Part shown: piece after piece, positions 46,770 through 58,750 of the stretch
Layout of the letters: every line of letters starts with the position of its first letter
Numbering within the stretch: position 1 is the stretch's first letter
NCBI GenBank assembly: GCA_963573315.1
Contig: OY752146.1
Location: 2,108,001 to 2,172,000 of the forward strand
Direction of reading: 5' to 3'
DNA length: 64,000 nt
From: Entomortierella parvispora
Taxonomy: Eukaryota > Mortierellomycota > Mortierellomycetes > Mortierellales > Mortierellaceae
Translations under genes and position numbers: made by a program
The notes under the pieces: generated by a model
The model's database searches: none
What the model saw: only the letters and a program-made list of their open reading frames with translations
What the model was told of the DNA's origin: nothing

Positions 46770-47574
46770 ATGCCCATTTATCCCCGACCCTATCCTTCGC
46801 ATGACGCAGACACCACCCGATGCGTGAGGCGACGACTCGGGGACAGTTCGTCAGCACCTATCTTGATATCACCGACAGAATCTATCAATATGGACGCAGG
46901 TGGAAGCATTGTGCCTGGTCCTACCAATGGTTACTGGGCTGAAGATGCTATTAATTTTTGGGCACGGGGGATTGAGCAAGAAGTCTCCCCTCCCCCCTCT
47001 TCATCGTCACTTGTGACTTCCAACGAGGCAGAGACCGCCGTGGTACAGTATCAGGCATCCAAAAGATGACTGTGAGAGATTGATACAGGAATTCGCAATG
47101 GCGGACGAATTGCATGATGCGCCAGCCGACAACGTCATCGGCCATGAAGGTCAACAACAGAGTCCCTCTCTGGGGTTGACATTAGAAGAGGGCTCTTCCG
47201 ACCCTGTGGATGCCCCTGTTCAAGAGAACGAAGAGGAAGGACCTTCAAGTGACTACGAAAGCATTCAACTGGACCCCTCAGACTCCTGCTCGTGTCAGCT
47301 TTTGCTAGATATCAGCTCGTCTCCAGCCCTTCAGTACCATCGGCGCTTACCTTCTAACCTTGGATTACCCTCTCTCCCCAGTGTCACCGGATCATTCCTC
47401 GAAGAATATGGATTTTCAATGCCCCCGACTTTGCCATCATTTTCAGATATAGAGTCCCCCAACGAGACTGAAAGCATTCAGCAGGAAGAGAGCGACGAGA
47501 CTGAAGCATTCAACAGGAAGAGGTCGACGAAACTGAAAGCATTCAACAGGAAACAGGAAAAGGACGATCACTAG
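46770..47574 (+). pseudogene. Frameshifted protein of unknown function
   Basis: Two overlapping frames (46770-47069 and from about 47030 to 47574) form one plausible protein of about 265 residues once a single surplus A in the AAAA at about 47061-47065 is allowed for: acidic and Pro/Ser-rich, with GPTNGYWAEDAINFWARGIE in the first part and DDCERLIQEFAMADELHD at the join. No domain is recognised. The 3' end is a 33-bp repeat in which the middle copy has lost one A, switching the tail from acidic (ETESIQQEE) to basic (EAFNRKR). Two A-run indels suggest decay, although sequencing error in A-runs cannot be excluded from sequence alone. No intron is evident. Confidence 0.5.
47461..47553. repeat. 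33-bp coding tandem repeat, about 3 copies
   Basis: The unit is approximately GACGAGACTGAAAGCATTCA followed by ACAGGAAGAGGTC. Copies start near 47463, 47494 and 47526. The middle copy has GAAG where the others have GAAAG, so the reading frame differs after it. Confidence 0.75.
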
Positions 47575-48785
47575 CGTGGTGTCAGTTCGATAAGAATAAA
47601 ATACGGTATATCGAACTGAGTTGCATGGATTTGCGAGTTCCAATTTTTGAGCTGCGCAAAAGTGGTTGTTAAAGGCAGCAATGGTGAAGCCCAGGCGACA
47701 TTGAAGGCCTGTTCTCTATCGTGGTGCCATTTTTTCTGACTCTCACGGCTTGCACACTGAAGAAGGATGGTAGCGCAACCTGCAGACACTGTTGCTGCTG
47801 CAAGGCGCCAGTCGTACTCCCACGCCCCACAATCATTACCTCTGCAGACACTCATTCAACAAGACTCCGGTCTTTCTATCGACTGTTTCTGACAGAACCA
47901 TGATAGTTGCCAACTCTGCCCGGGCATCATAACTCTGACAGACTGGACTTTGCGACAACTTTAAAGGATATTACTTACCTATAAAATACGGTGGGTGACT
48001 TTTGGGCCGGGCGTCTTTTTCTGTTCCAGTTTATTTTATTATTTTTTTCGCGCGAGATCAATTCTCATTCATCGGAGGCTCTCACATCACGTGTCTTTAG
48101 GTGGCCTGCAACCGTAAAAAAAACGCCTTTTTATTTTTGGTGGCGGCTGTTGTCAGCCCCTTAATTATTTGCATTGGTCTTTGTTTTTTTTTTTTTTTTC
48201 TCCTCAAGTATAAAAATTATCGAAGAACGAATCTCTCTTCTCTTTATCACTTCCCCACCCTCATTGTAAGTACATCATCCATTCGCATTCTCTCATATCT
48301 TCCTTTTCCCCTCCCCTTCTCTCTATCTCTCGCAGAAGATGAGCATTATGAATCGCTACTCTCAATACACGATGTGGATTATTCTTTTTTACTCTGATGC
48401 ATTCTTGCCAATCCTCTTGACCATCGTGTCCAATCTCGCAAAGACAATGAAAAAAAGAAGACTAATATTTTGTTCCGCCCTTTTCTTGTACGTCTTTGTT
48501 GATCCAGGTGTCATTCCTTCTGTCATTACTGGGCCTACGATCAATCGCTAGTTTTGCTACAATGTTATCGTTCTCAATAAAATCTGAAAAAGAAATCCTC
48601 CCTGCCTTCCTGCCGACGTCAATGGTCGCGATGTTTTTCAATTGAAGACGAAAGGATCAAAGACTTTCGTTGCTGTCGATGTTCTCGTGGATGACTCGTC
48701 TTAGGTGTTCGTGGCTAGGGTTCCCACAATTGAAAAAGAATCAATGAGTTGGTGCTGTAAATACCTAAGCACTGACTTGAATCAC
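47575..48785. other. Gene-poor spacer
   Basis: No supported gene. A 70-codon frame at 48339-48551 could encode two hydrophobic segments, but it lacks homology I recognise and follows a T-rich, low-complexity stretch. A 60-95 codon minus-strand frame at 47571-47855 has protein-like composition in two frames at once and is not credible. Confidence 0.4.
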
Positions 48786-51700
48786 CTACAATCGATTCAT
48801 GATGTAGTCGCGCTCTTCCACGGACAGGGTGTCCGTTGACGGCTCTGCTTCCAGGTCAAATATCTATCACGACCAAAATTGACCAGCATTAGTAGCGTTT
48901 GTCAGAGAAAGTCACCAAACGCTGACACGATCAAAACAACGATCAAAACAAGGGTCTTGACCTGATCACCAATAGGTGTGTGCAACGTGCTGGCCGAATC
49001 AAAGCTGAAATCAGTCGCCTGGCCGGATCGACCGTAAAGCCTAGTAATATTGTCCTTTCCGTCTGTTAGAGGAACAAAGCCCAAGCGCGATACTCCTACG
49101 ATTCAAACGAAGACGAGTTAAAGATTGTGTCAAGTATATGGCAAGCCCGCTACCTACAAGCATGAGAGCACAACTTGCCGAAACGAGCAGACATGGTCTC
49201 CTCCATCATCATAATGCTACTTTCGTAGATATCCACCATTGAGTTTTTAAGTCAAACCGTATTCCACAACAGATCGTGTCAAATGTAGGAGCACAGAGTA
49301 CCTGACAAGAGCGTCGCCAATATCCGCGACGTTTCGAAAACAGAGCTACCACAGCAACGCGCCATCTGTCAATTTTGTTTCATCTCTAAACTTCATCGGA
49401 CAAGGCTGCAGCTATCTATAGTATTACCTTCGCATGGCAACTGGCCATGTTCAAAAGAGTGGACATAATATTCACACTGGAAATCTCATTCCCGTCGAGC
49501 CCGGTGCCTTTGCTCCGCATGCTTCGAAAATAAGACTGGAGTAGATCGGTGCACTCGGTCGAAAGTCTGAGAGGGAAAGAGTCGATCAGCTACATTGTCG
49601 CCCTAAACCGCCGCGACAAACAGAGAAGATAGCCACGACGAGGAATTACCTGACGTTGATGCGAGAAGCAGCGCGTATGTACTAGAAGGAACGTGAGCTC
49701 ATCAAGTTAGTATGTGGTTCCTTGCCCAAGACCTCAATTGCTGCCATTTACCTTTGATAGATTGTCCAACGACAAATTCTTTCCAATGCGGTTGGATGGA
49801 TCTTCTTGATGTCTTTCAAGGCTTCGATGTGCGACTAGGCTTGAAACTTCTGAAGCACCATGTGCTTCATTCTGCACTATTATGAGATCAAACATTCTGT
49901 GGTTCAAGAAAAGTTTAGAAACTTGGCTTATTGACTATCTCCCAACACATCGAGTCTTACTCTTGTAGCGGTACTCTTTGTGCTGGTCGAGACTGGTGCT
50001 CTCTCTCAAAATCCTCTTGTGACAAGAGTAGAGCTTCATGGGAAAGGATCTGAGTGAATGTTGACCAACAGCAGCACGACATATCCAACCCCTGGATTGC
50101 GTCCTCTCGTTGCACGCGAATATTCTGTCCATTGGCAGCTACTAGTACTAGTTGCAATTAGAAATACATGAGTTTCCACAGATCGTAAAAACTGAACCCT
50201 CAGCAGTACACTGGGACCTACAGTCAGACACATGTGCTCGATTTTTACTATTCAGTTGATCAAGTTCGAACATTACGATCCCATCTCGTGCCTTGTGCAG
50301 TGCACTCGCTTGTGAAGAAGAAAGAAGACGCGTGCTTTCGTCAGAAACTCGGCTGGTATCTACTGGAAGGAGTTTGACAACGTCATAGCCCATTGGCTTA
50401 CCTTGAATCTCGCCACAAAAGGTCTTGGTAGGTGGGTTGACAGAGAATAGTGGTTTTCGTCTAACCTCTTCCCCATGGTCCCAAAAAATATGACTAACAG
50501 ACAAGTTAGCTACATGGATCTCCCCATAAACGATCAAATTATGGGAAGACTTTCATGAAATATCACCCACCTTTTTATGGCAGCCAGATTCGAAATTAGT
50601 GCCGGAACCACAGTATCATAAGTATCTCTGATCACCAAGACGTGGAGCCAAGGACGAATTGACTGTAATCTCTCTTGTGTGGCGTCAATGGGCTCTCTAT
50701 TGTCATCTGTGACAGAAACAGCACTACAGGATAATAATATCAAAAAAAGACCAAAAAAATGGAATTGGTGTAGGACATCTTTGCTCTACCTTAGCAGGAG
50801 GGCGAGCTTCAGCTTTCTGTAGATCTCCGCCGGCACAATATGATCTTTAGCACTGAGTCAGTTCCTGCGAACCAATGTTAACACTCCTAGCATGTCTTTG
50901 TTTCTCCTACCTACTAAGTCCACGATGGCCTGGCTCTGATTCCATCCTGAAGTTTGGCGCCGAAGCAATTCTGCAAAGAGAGGGGGGACTGTTGATGCCG
51001 GCTGCTGTAATCGCAAGATATTGTTGACCTCGACCTGGATTCCATGATGGTAGCAACCAGCCTTGACTTCAGGAATTCCACGAGAAAGCTTGCCAATGAT
51101 CTGGACACGGTCGCCCAAAGACACTTTATTTGCCAGCTCATCTGATCAACATGAATGAAGATAATGAAAATAGGTTAAGTCGATGTTCAGTTTCTTTATG
51201 GCGCGCCCTACACCTCATCTGCTAAATCTTGGAACCATACCTTGCAGCACAATGGGAAGCTGATGAATGAAGCAACCGCCCTCTTCAAGACTTTTGTCGC
51301 AAACAATCTCCAATTTTTGCTCTCCTGTTTCAAAAAGAGTCGCTTACTGTAAGTGCAAGTTGACAAGACCTGATCTTTACGAGACAGCAGTGACGCGAGT
51401 TTACTCATATAGACCCGATCCACGACGCTCTCCGGCATCTCCAGCCCACAGTGACTACAGTCGAGATCGATCTTGAGAAGAGTTGCGCTAAGTTGCAGAG
51501 GGTAGTTAATATCAATATTGATCCCTAATGTAACAGTGTGACTTTAAAGCCCGAGAGCTGTACTTTGTCCCTGTTTCCATAAATCCCTTGTCCTCTGTGC
51601 GTTTAATGACACGACAATTGGATGCCCTGGGACGGTAATGAAGGTAGTCTTGGTTGTTACAACGAAGGTTGCTGCATCTGAACGTCTGTGAATATCTATT

Positions 51701-52855
51701 GCAACAGTGTCGTAGAGACTCTCTCGTTAGCTGAATGGCTTTGGTATCCTTTTGTTAGATGGATTTGTTCTTACATCACGTATTCAGAAAGCGAGATGCT
51801 GGCTACTCTTCCCGTGAATGAAACAAATGGCCTGTTTACACGATCCTCCTGCGTGAAAGTCATGGTGGAAGAGATCGACGGAAGGAAGCACCTGCCGTGA
51901 CAAATCTTATTTAGTATTTGCTACTGTGTGTGTGTGGGGGGGGGATATCGCCATTTGACCAAACTTCCTTACTCTTGGGCTGCAGCTGGCAGATACAACA
52001 GGCGTAAACTCAGTCGCACTTGCTCATACAGCAGTATGTTATCTTCACCGAGGAGAAGCTGAAGCAATTGGCAGCAGACACTATGAAACTTGGGTTCCAT
52101 CAAGTCCATGTCGTTCAAAAACTGGTTGCCAAGTCTTGAGCACGTCTCCAAAAGGATGACCGGGTCAATCTGCATCCCAATCACATATCTTGAAAAGGTA
52201 GCACCAGTCTGCGACATTTTGAAAATAGTTAGTTTTTTTAGGCTTCTTCGTGCCAGAACTATCCCAAATCTGTATACCTCCGTCCTGTCTTTCACAGAGT
52301 CAGTCAACGCCCGACGGATGTCTGCCATATGGTACATCGTGATATCTATCAGGGAAGACGTTAGAAAGCTACACAGGACGCCCCGCAATTGGCAAAGAAG
52401 AGCGAACAACCTACACATTCGAATTTGTTCCAGGATAGGCAAACTCTCTGGATTGGGAGGGAGCACATGCCGATCTGCGGGGTGGATACGGTCTGGATGT
52501 TCCCGTGACTAAAGTGCGTCGAGAAAACCGACAGAGTTCAGCCTCGGTTTTCGTCCTTACGTCAGAGGAAGTAGTTTTCCATAGTGGTTATAATACGCCA
52601 CCAAAACTTAATTCGTGCATGTATACCTACCTGTTCATGTCTTTTGCGCGCTGTCTTGGCCAAAGAATGGGTGCAGATGAAACGCTCTCGGAGTGACTGG
52701 ATCGCAGTTGTCGCTGAAGATGATACTGAATGCGAGTAGTACACGTCTGTTAACACAGCTGGAACCTCGGCATCCACCAAGGTGCTACGAGAAAATCCGC
52801 TATCAGAAGCCTGATCCTGCTCCATGACAGGAACTGAACGGCAGTGATGATCCAT
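48786..52855 (-). CDS. MCMDC2: MCMDC2-like MCM-domain protein
   Basis: Multi-exon gene. The best-resolved exons (minus) are 52855-52631, 52508-52415, 52345-52278, 52208-51973, 51891-51780 and one starting 51685; the last exon ends at the stop at 48786-48788. Later boundaries are not fully settled. The N-terminal part reads like an MCM OB fold with a zinc element: TFRCSNLRCNNQDYLHYRP, then LDCSHCGLEMPESVVDRVY, CDKSLEEGGCF, then LPIVLQ and DELANKVSLGDRVQIIG, the last a classic MCM GDRV turn. The spacing is closest to metazoan MCMDC2. Weakly conserved ATPase-like segments follow (ARDGIVMFELDQL), with no Walker A seen, as in MCMDC2. That protein supports meiotic strand exchange and crossovers. 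It could instead be another divergent MCM paralogue. Confidence 0.65.
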
Positions 52856-53238
52856 GATTACGATGGTGCTGTTTCTCGTGGGCAAAAGATCGACGATAAA
52901 GAAGGCTGGCGCGATGTGGGGGGGGGGGGAAATGAACCAAACGAAGAAGCTCATTTTGGGTGGCTTGGTCACCTTGGTCGTGTTGGTACCTCGCTATAGG
53001 ATCCTCCACATTCTAACGGCCATCCATCATCCATTTACCTATTCGGAGCCCCACATAGAGCCTACTAGTACTCTGTGGTATTGGCCATGAAGCACGTCTG
53101 CTCAATTAAGCGCCTTTCACAGCTTTTCTTCTCTCTTTGATGAAAAAGCGAGCTGACAGAGAGAATAGCCATCCATGTATCTCAAATAAACGATAGGTGG
53201 TATTGTAAAAAGCGACAGTTGGTATACGTTTTTTAATA

Positions 53239-55186
53239 TTACATGTCTTCGTCTGAGTAGTTTGACAACGCCGTAGCCGTAGGCTGTCTAGCACTGTAGG
53301 ATCCGTGACGCTGCAAGCTATATGTGTGTTGCCCATCCGGGTGTAGTTGTTGATGCTGCTGATGGTTCCTGACGAGTCGGTTCGATTCTCCACGCTGGAT
53401 CAAGCGATCAGAGACATTCTTATCGGAGGATGATATTTGTTGTGGTGATGAAGACGGGACAATCGTATGCTGGTGGTGAAGGATGTGATTGGAGCGGTAT
53501 GAGGAGATGGCGAGGTTGGATATATACAGTCCCCCAAACACCAAAACTATCACAAATGCCTTGAACACAAGAGAGTGGAATGATATGAAATAATTAGTAC
53601 AGCGTTGATTGTCGGCAAGATCGGAAAGTCAGAGTTTGGGGATCCTTACCATTGTCTTGTATGAAATTGTATTAACGAACGAGTTGACAATCATGGCAAA
53701 TGTCTCTGCCGATACAGTTGCCCTGCCATTGTTAACATCAATAGATTAGCATAGTGGAGACCAAGATTATTGCCGTAGGTAGTCAAGCAACTTACCTTCC
53801 GATCCTTGGTTCTGGCAAATGCATGCAGGCCTTCCAACGTTCGCAGTTGGCAAAAGTCAGTGGCAGAGGTTCGATACAGTTGTACCGCTTATAATCGACC
53901 TCGCACTGCTGGATTCGCCTTCGCTCCACTTCCAGAAGACCCTCCATCCTGGAACTGACATCGCTTTGGATCGTGACCAAAAAGTTCCACAGGATATAAA
54001 AGAGAGCCATAGCCGCCGCAGAGTTCATCCCTACTTGCACATATCTATTAACGTGGGTTAGAATGAAGATCGATCAGTCCTCTCCTCCATTCCTCCATTG
54101 CTTTTATCGTCTTTATGGATGACATCTTGGGAGAAGCAGAGGGTCAGACTTACCCCGCAATAATATATGGAAGGTCCACGTTTTCTGTCCAGCCGCGCTC
54201 ATTTCGGGATGGCGAAGGTTTCTTTGTTACTGGACTTTGGTAGCGAGCTGCCCATCTCGTTATCCTATCATCCATGTTTTCCCGATTCTAAAGCAGGTGA
54301 ACCGTAGTATTAGAAAGAAGGTATTCGGTAGTCGTGGTAGCTGGGACAACATTACATGACAGATTTTTGACACGCGTGGCCCGACATACTCTATTTCTTA
54401 AACCGTGTCCAGTCCTGCCGTAGAATCCATCATTGCGACGGGGGTCACGACCATCAAAGGGATCCTGGTCATCTACTTCCATGGCCTCTTTTTCGTCTTC
54501 GCTATAACTCATTTCTTCATCAGAGCTTGGTCCGGCTGTGGGCATCGTGGACCTCCTCAACAAAGCTCTCCCGGCACGACCAGATCGTATACTATCCTGC
54601 TCTTGTTGCTGCACACCATTGCGTAATGATCTCATGACGAAACTTGTCTTTTTGTCGTGTACTGGGAAAGTTGAGGAGGTCCCTCTAGAAGTGGGCACTG
54701 TTCCATCCTTCGCTGAAGGAGACGACGGAGAATGCGACCGAGTGAACGAACTTTCTCGAGAGAGGGAGAAGCTAGATCCTTGTTTGGAGAGACTAACAGG
54801 ATCCTGGATATTAGAAGCTGGTAGCTGAGAGTCCCGACTGAATGGCTTCGGTGAAGGCGAGTCCCATGCTGAGGTGAACGAGGCGTCTGCCGAAGGTAGA
54901 AGAAGAAAATGTAAGTATTGTTTCTTGTAGCGCTGAAAGTCGGTAGTCCATGCTTTAGCTTACGATTGGATTGTGATGCAAAGCTGGAATCTCGCTGCAG
55001 TTGACTTGGGGCTGAATTGAATGAACCAAAAGTGGACTGCTGTGAGAGCATGGGTGCCGAGGGGGAGGAGAGAGAATCCGCCTGGAGGAACGATGGCTGC
55101 TGATTGAAGACGTTTGGGTGATCCCTGTCATTTTCGCGTTCCCAGTCCATGGGCGCCTCTCGGGATCGAATGGTCATCCGAGCCAT
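53239..55186 (-). CDS. BRL1: Nuclear-envelope protein Brl1/Brr6
   Basis: Exons (minus) are 55186-54964, 54886-54390, 54287-54154, 54044-53796, 53722-53650 and 53559-53239, giving 498 residues. Brl1/Brr6 proteins span the inner nuclear membrane and promote membrane fusion during nuclear-pore assembly. About 300 N-terminal residues are Ser-rich and disordered. The domain then starts in exon 4: a first TM segment (AAAMALFYILWNFLVTI), a lumenal helix with the family's four cysteines (QQCEVDYKRYNC, then FANCERWKACM), VSAETFAMIVNSFVNTISYK, and a second TM segment (FVIVLVFGGLYISN). The C-terminal tail is His/Gln/Ser-rich. The start follows a CCTT pyrimidine leader. Confidence 0.88.
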
Positions 55187-55471
55187 GCTGTTGCTGTTCT
55201 GAATATCCGTGTCCTAGGAAATTTGTCCGCAGAAAGATGAGTGGAAGGAAGGAAGGAAGGAAAACATGAATGCAGCGCAGGTCAAAATGGCGACCTGGAA
55301 GACACTGAAAAGTGCTCCGCCCGGCCATGCGTGACTGCAGAACAACACAAGAGAAAAAGAGAAAAAAAAAGAAAAAAGGGCTTCCCATTGCTTTCCTCCA
55401 TTCCGCACAGGAACCATCAAGGAATCAGGACAACACAAAGGATAAAGCCAGGGAATCACGCAGCAGACACC
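55187..55471. promoter_or_regulatory. Bidirectional promoter, BRL1/AAA ATPase
   Basis: 285 bp separates divergent start codons. A GGAA tetranucleotide array (about 55241-55262) reads as CCTT on the BRL1 sense strand. Confidence 0.55.
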
Positions 55472-58400
55472 ATGGAACTCTTGGTCATCCATTCTCCATC
55501 AGCTCATTCTAACTCGGAAGACACACGCTACGCTCGTGTCCACCTTGTAACTCTGCAAGAGCTACTGGTACCAGCCCTTGGCCAGATCATCCTTTCGGAC
55601 AAGGCCCTTTTCCAAGGAGGCCATGTCCACGTACGTTGTATACCAGCAGAGGAGGTTCCTGAAAACTCCATTGTGCTGCCGAGTTGGGTCGGGCGGTATG
55701 CGGCCTCAGTTGAAAAGGTGTCGATCCAGACAATAGGCGTCGACAGCGATCGTAAGTCAGGTGGATCTTCAAAGGATTTCTGAAAACAGCACTGTATCTC
55801 ATTCTTTGTTTTTATATATCCCCCAGTGGCATTTGTCAAAAAGTTGGTCTTTACACCATTCTTGAACCTGGATCGTGTGCAGGATATCAAGGGCTGGCAC
55901 CCTCCAACACGGGAACAAGATCGCGAACTAGAAGGCGCCAGGGGTTCTCACAGAACAGAACGCGTTGTGCGCCACAAGCTTGACGATCAGCTCATCAGCG
56001 TGGGGTCAATTGTTCAGGTTCGGATCAAGGCGCGAGATGTCTTGTACAGAGTTCAAGAGCTTGAGCTCGAAGATCGGGAGAATACTGGACTTGGAATTAT
56101 TTCCGACAAAACAGCCATACAACTTGTTCTGCAGCCGCTGCCCAACAAGTTCGGCACAGGATCGAAAGATGAGGCTGGCTTGGTTAAGGAGGTCTCACAA
56201 TTTGTTGGTAAGCGCTTCTTTTGGGCCCTGCCATCGGGCGGAATGGATGAAAGAGGCCTCTCGGTCTGACAGATAAAAGGCCCAGTAACCTAACGCGTGG
56301 ACTTCACTTTATTTGATACAAAATAGCCGACTCATTTAGTCGCGGTGAATCGTACAAGAGATTGAATATCCCAAACAAAAAGGCAGCCATAGTTACAGGT
56401 GTTGCAGGATCGGGGAAGAAGACACTTGTCCAGTATGTTTTTTATCCTCAATTTGTGCAGAACATGGGATCTCCTGTGGGGAACTGACCAATCTCACTGA
56501 CAATTTCGTAGGTCCAGCTGCAAGCTCCTTGGACTGAGGATATTTCCTCTCTCTCTGTCTCGTACTCTTTCAGAAAAGGAAGTTATGGAGTCGGATCAGG
56601 TTGGAGGTCTTTGCCACATCCACACAGTTTTCGATATTGCTCTTCAGTGTTCGCCAAGCGCTATTATTTTGGAGGACTTGGACGTGATCGCAAAAGGTAA
56701 ATGTATATACCACTCATAGGGGCACGAGATGACAGCGCAGTAGTGAAGATTTGAAAACTGCTTGATCAAGACGTGATGTTAATAATTCGCCTTGTAGATC
56801 GTCAGATCGATTCCCAAGTGCGATCGGCAACAATCGCTATATTGTTCAAGGAAATGGAGAGATCTCGAAATGCCAGCGATGTAAGACAGATGGAGAGGAC
56901 AGTACCGCGGTGACTTTATTACACGCTCGGATTTTTGACCAGTGTTCTTTTAATCTTGGCTAGGTTTTTGTTTTTGGAATATCCAGAAATCGAGCACAGC
57001 TGCCAGAGGTCTTTACCAGACCTGACTTGTTCCAACATGAATTTTCCATTTCGGTCCCGGATCGGTAAAAACTTACGGCGGACATTCGATAGTCCTCTTG
57101 TCGTTTTATAGCCACTAATGTCCATTATACTTTTATAACCATAGTGTTCAACGTCAGCAGATTCTTGAATCATACACGGGGTCCGACAGCAAGAACAAAC
57201 CCCTTGCATCGGAAGCTGCACAGGTAAGAGAGCAGCAAGCAAGCTTGATGTTTCAATTGAAGTTCACATGTACCGTCCATCGAGCCTAATAATTTGATCC
57301 GCTTCATAGATCACCTCTGGATATGTTGCCAGGGATCTTCGAAACCTTTACAGGTCAGCCATATTGCATGGACTGAGAACTAGACCTATCCAAACTGAAG
57401 CAGGATCTCGTTCAATGGAGCAGGATGTGGATGTGTTAGCTAAAAGGTTATCGACGACAGCCATTGAAGATTCGGCAACCTCATCGACTACCGTGACTCA
57501 TCCAGGTCCTGAAGATACTCTTCCAAGATCTGTTGTCTGGGACGATCTATCTTACGCGGTCGAGAACTCCAAGCCGTCACAACAGACTGATTTTGAATCA
57601 CTTGTTCACCGACGCAAGTGGAATGAGTTTGGAGGATACAGCACAATCAAGAAGAGGGTCCACCAGGCTGTTCATTGGCCATTGTCGAATCCAGAGACCT
57701 TCAAGCGTATGGGTGTAAAACCGCCTATGGGATTGCTTCTCTATGGTCCTTCAGGTATGACAAACACCATTCAGGCTTTGCGATTTTTCATATTGGCAAT
57801 GTAAAAACTAAGACAATGACTCTTCTAGGATGTGGCAAAACCATGCTTGTACAAGCCCTCGCATCCGCATCCAGTATGAACTTTATTCCCATCAAAGGCC
57901 CTGAAATATTCTCAAAGTATCTTGGTGAGACAGAAGCCAAACTGCGACGAATTTTTGCAATGGCACGCCAGATTGCACCGTGCGTGATCTTTTTCGACGA
58001 GATGGACTCGATAGGTTCTAAGCGAGGATGGGGAGGAGAAGGCGGGGGAGGAGAATCTAATGGCGTCAACGAGCGCGTGCTGAGCACCCTTTTGAACGAG
58101 ATGGACGGTGTTGAGGAACGGACGGACGTCTTTATCATTGGTTGCACGAATCGACCGGGAGCCATGGACGATGCTCTCCTGCGACCTGGTCGATTGGATC
58201 AACTCATTTATTTAGGATACCCGGATCTGCAGGACCGTCGTGAGATCATAGAGACCATTGCCCGGAGAATTCCGTTGGCTTTGGACGAGGACCATTTGTC
58301 GAGTGTTGCAAAAGCAACCGTTGGGTTCTCGCCAGCGGACTTGGAGGCACTTTTCAGGTAAGAATATTGAAGAGACATGTGGAGTACAGCTGCGCTTTGC

Positions 58401-58635
58401 TTTTGGAATCACGGCCACTAACTAAAAAGATGCCGAATCCCCTGCGTTCTGGTGCTTGCTATTCTATAGAGAGTCGGCTGTATTATCTCTTCGAAGGGAT
58501 ATTTCCGCCAAAAAGGTCCACCTGGAGGATATTCAGAGCAACATTCAGAAAATGACGCTCTCTGTGCAAAGTCGAGTTAGCGGAGAAGACGTCGTTGTAC
58601 CTGAACTATATAGACAATTCCAACAAGATCGCTAG
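55472..58635 (+). CDS. Type II AAA ATPase, Afg2/SPATA5L1-like
   Basis: Exons are 55472-55751, 55827-56207, 56327-56432, 56512-56696, 56798-56880, 56964-57064, 57145-57223, 57310-57754, 57829-58357 and 58470-58635, giving 784 residues. It has two AAA modules. The first has Walker A GVAGSGKKT (Lys where Thr/Ser follows the catalytic Lys) and Walker B IILEDLD, and looks degenerate. The second is canonical: GPSGCGKT split by an intron, VIFFDEMDS, NEMDGVEERTD, GCTNRPGAMDDALLRPGRLD. The linker RRKWNEFGGYSTIKKRVHQA and the position of Walker A match Cdc48-family D2 domains. Among these the Afg2/SPATA5L1 branch (60S ribosome maturation) fits best; Pex1/Pex6 are alternatives I consider less likely. 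Confidence 0.75.
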
Positions 58636-58750
58636 GACTTTTCTGGTCATCTTTATTAAGAGAAAATAAACCTTGGGCGCGACCGTCATATCTGTTTCAG
58701 TGAAGGGACGACAGTGGACATGCCAGTAGTTGGATGATAGGGAGAACTAT

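Noticed and set aside
47571-47855. Minus-strand exon-like frame of 94 codons
   Set aside because: Two frames look equally protein-like, no splice partners found, no recognised family.
48339-48551. 70-codon frame with two hydrophobic segments (small membrane protein such as PMP3)
   Set aside because: No PMP3 signature, T-rich surroundings, no conserved motif.
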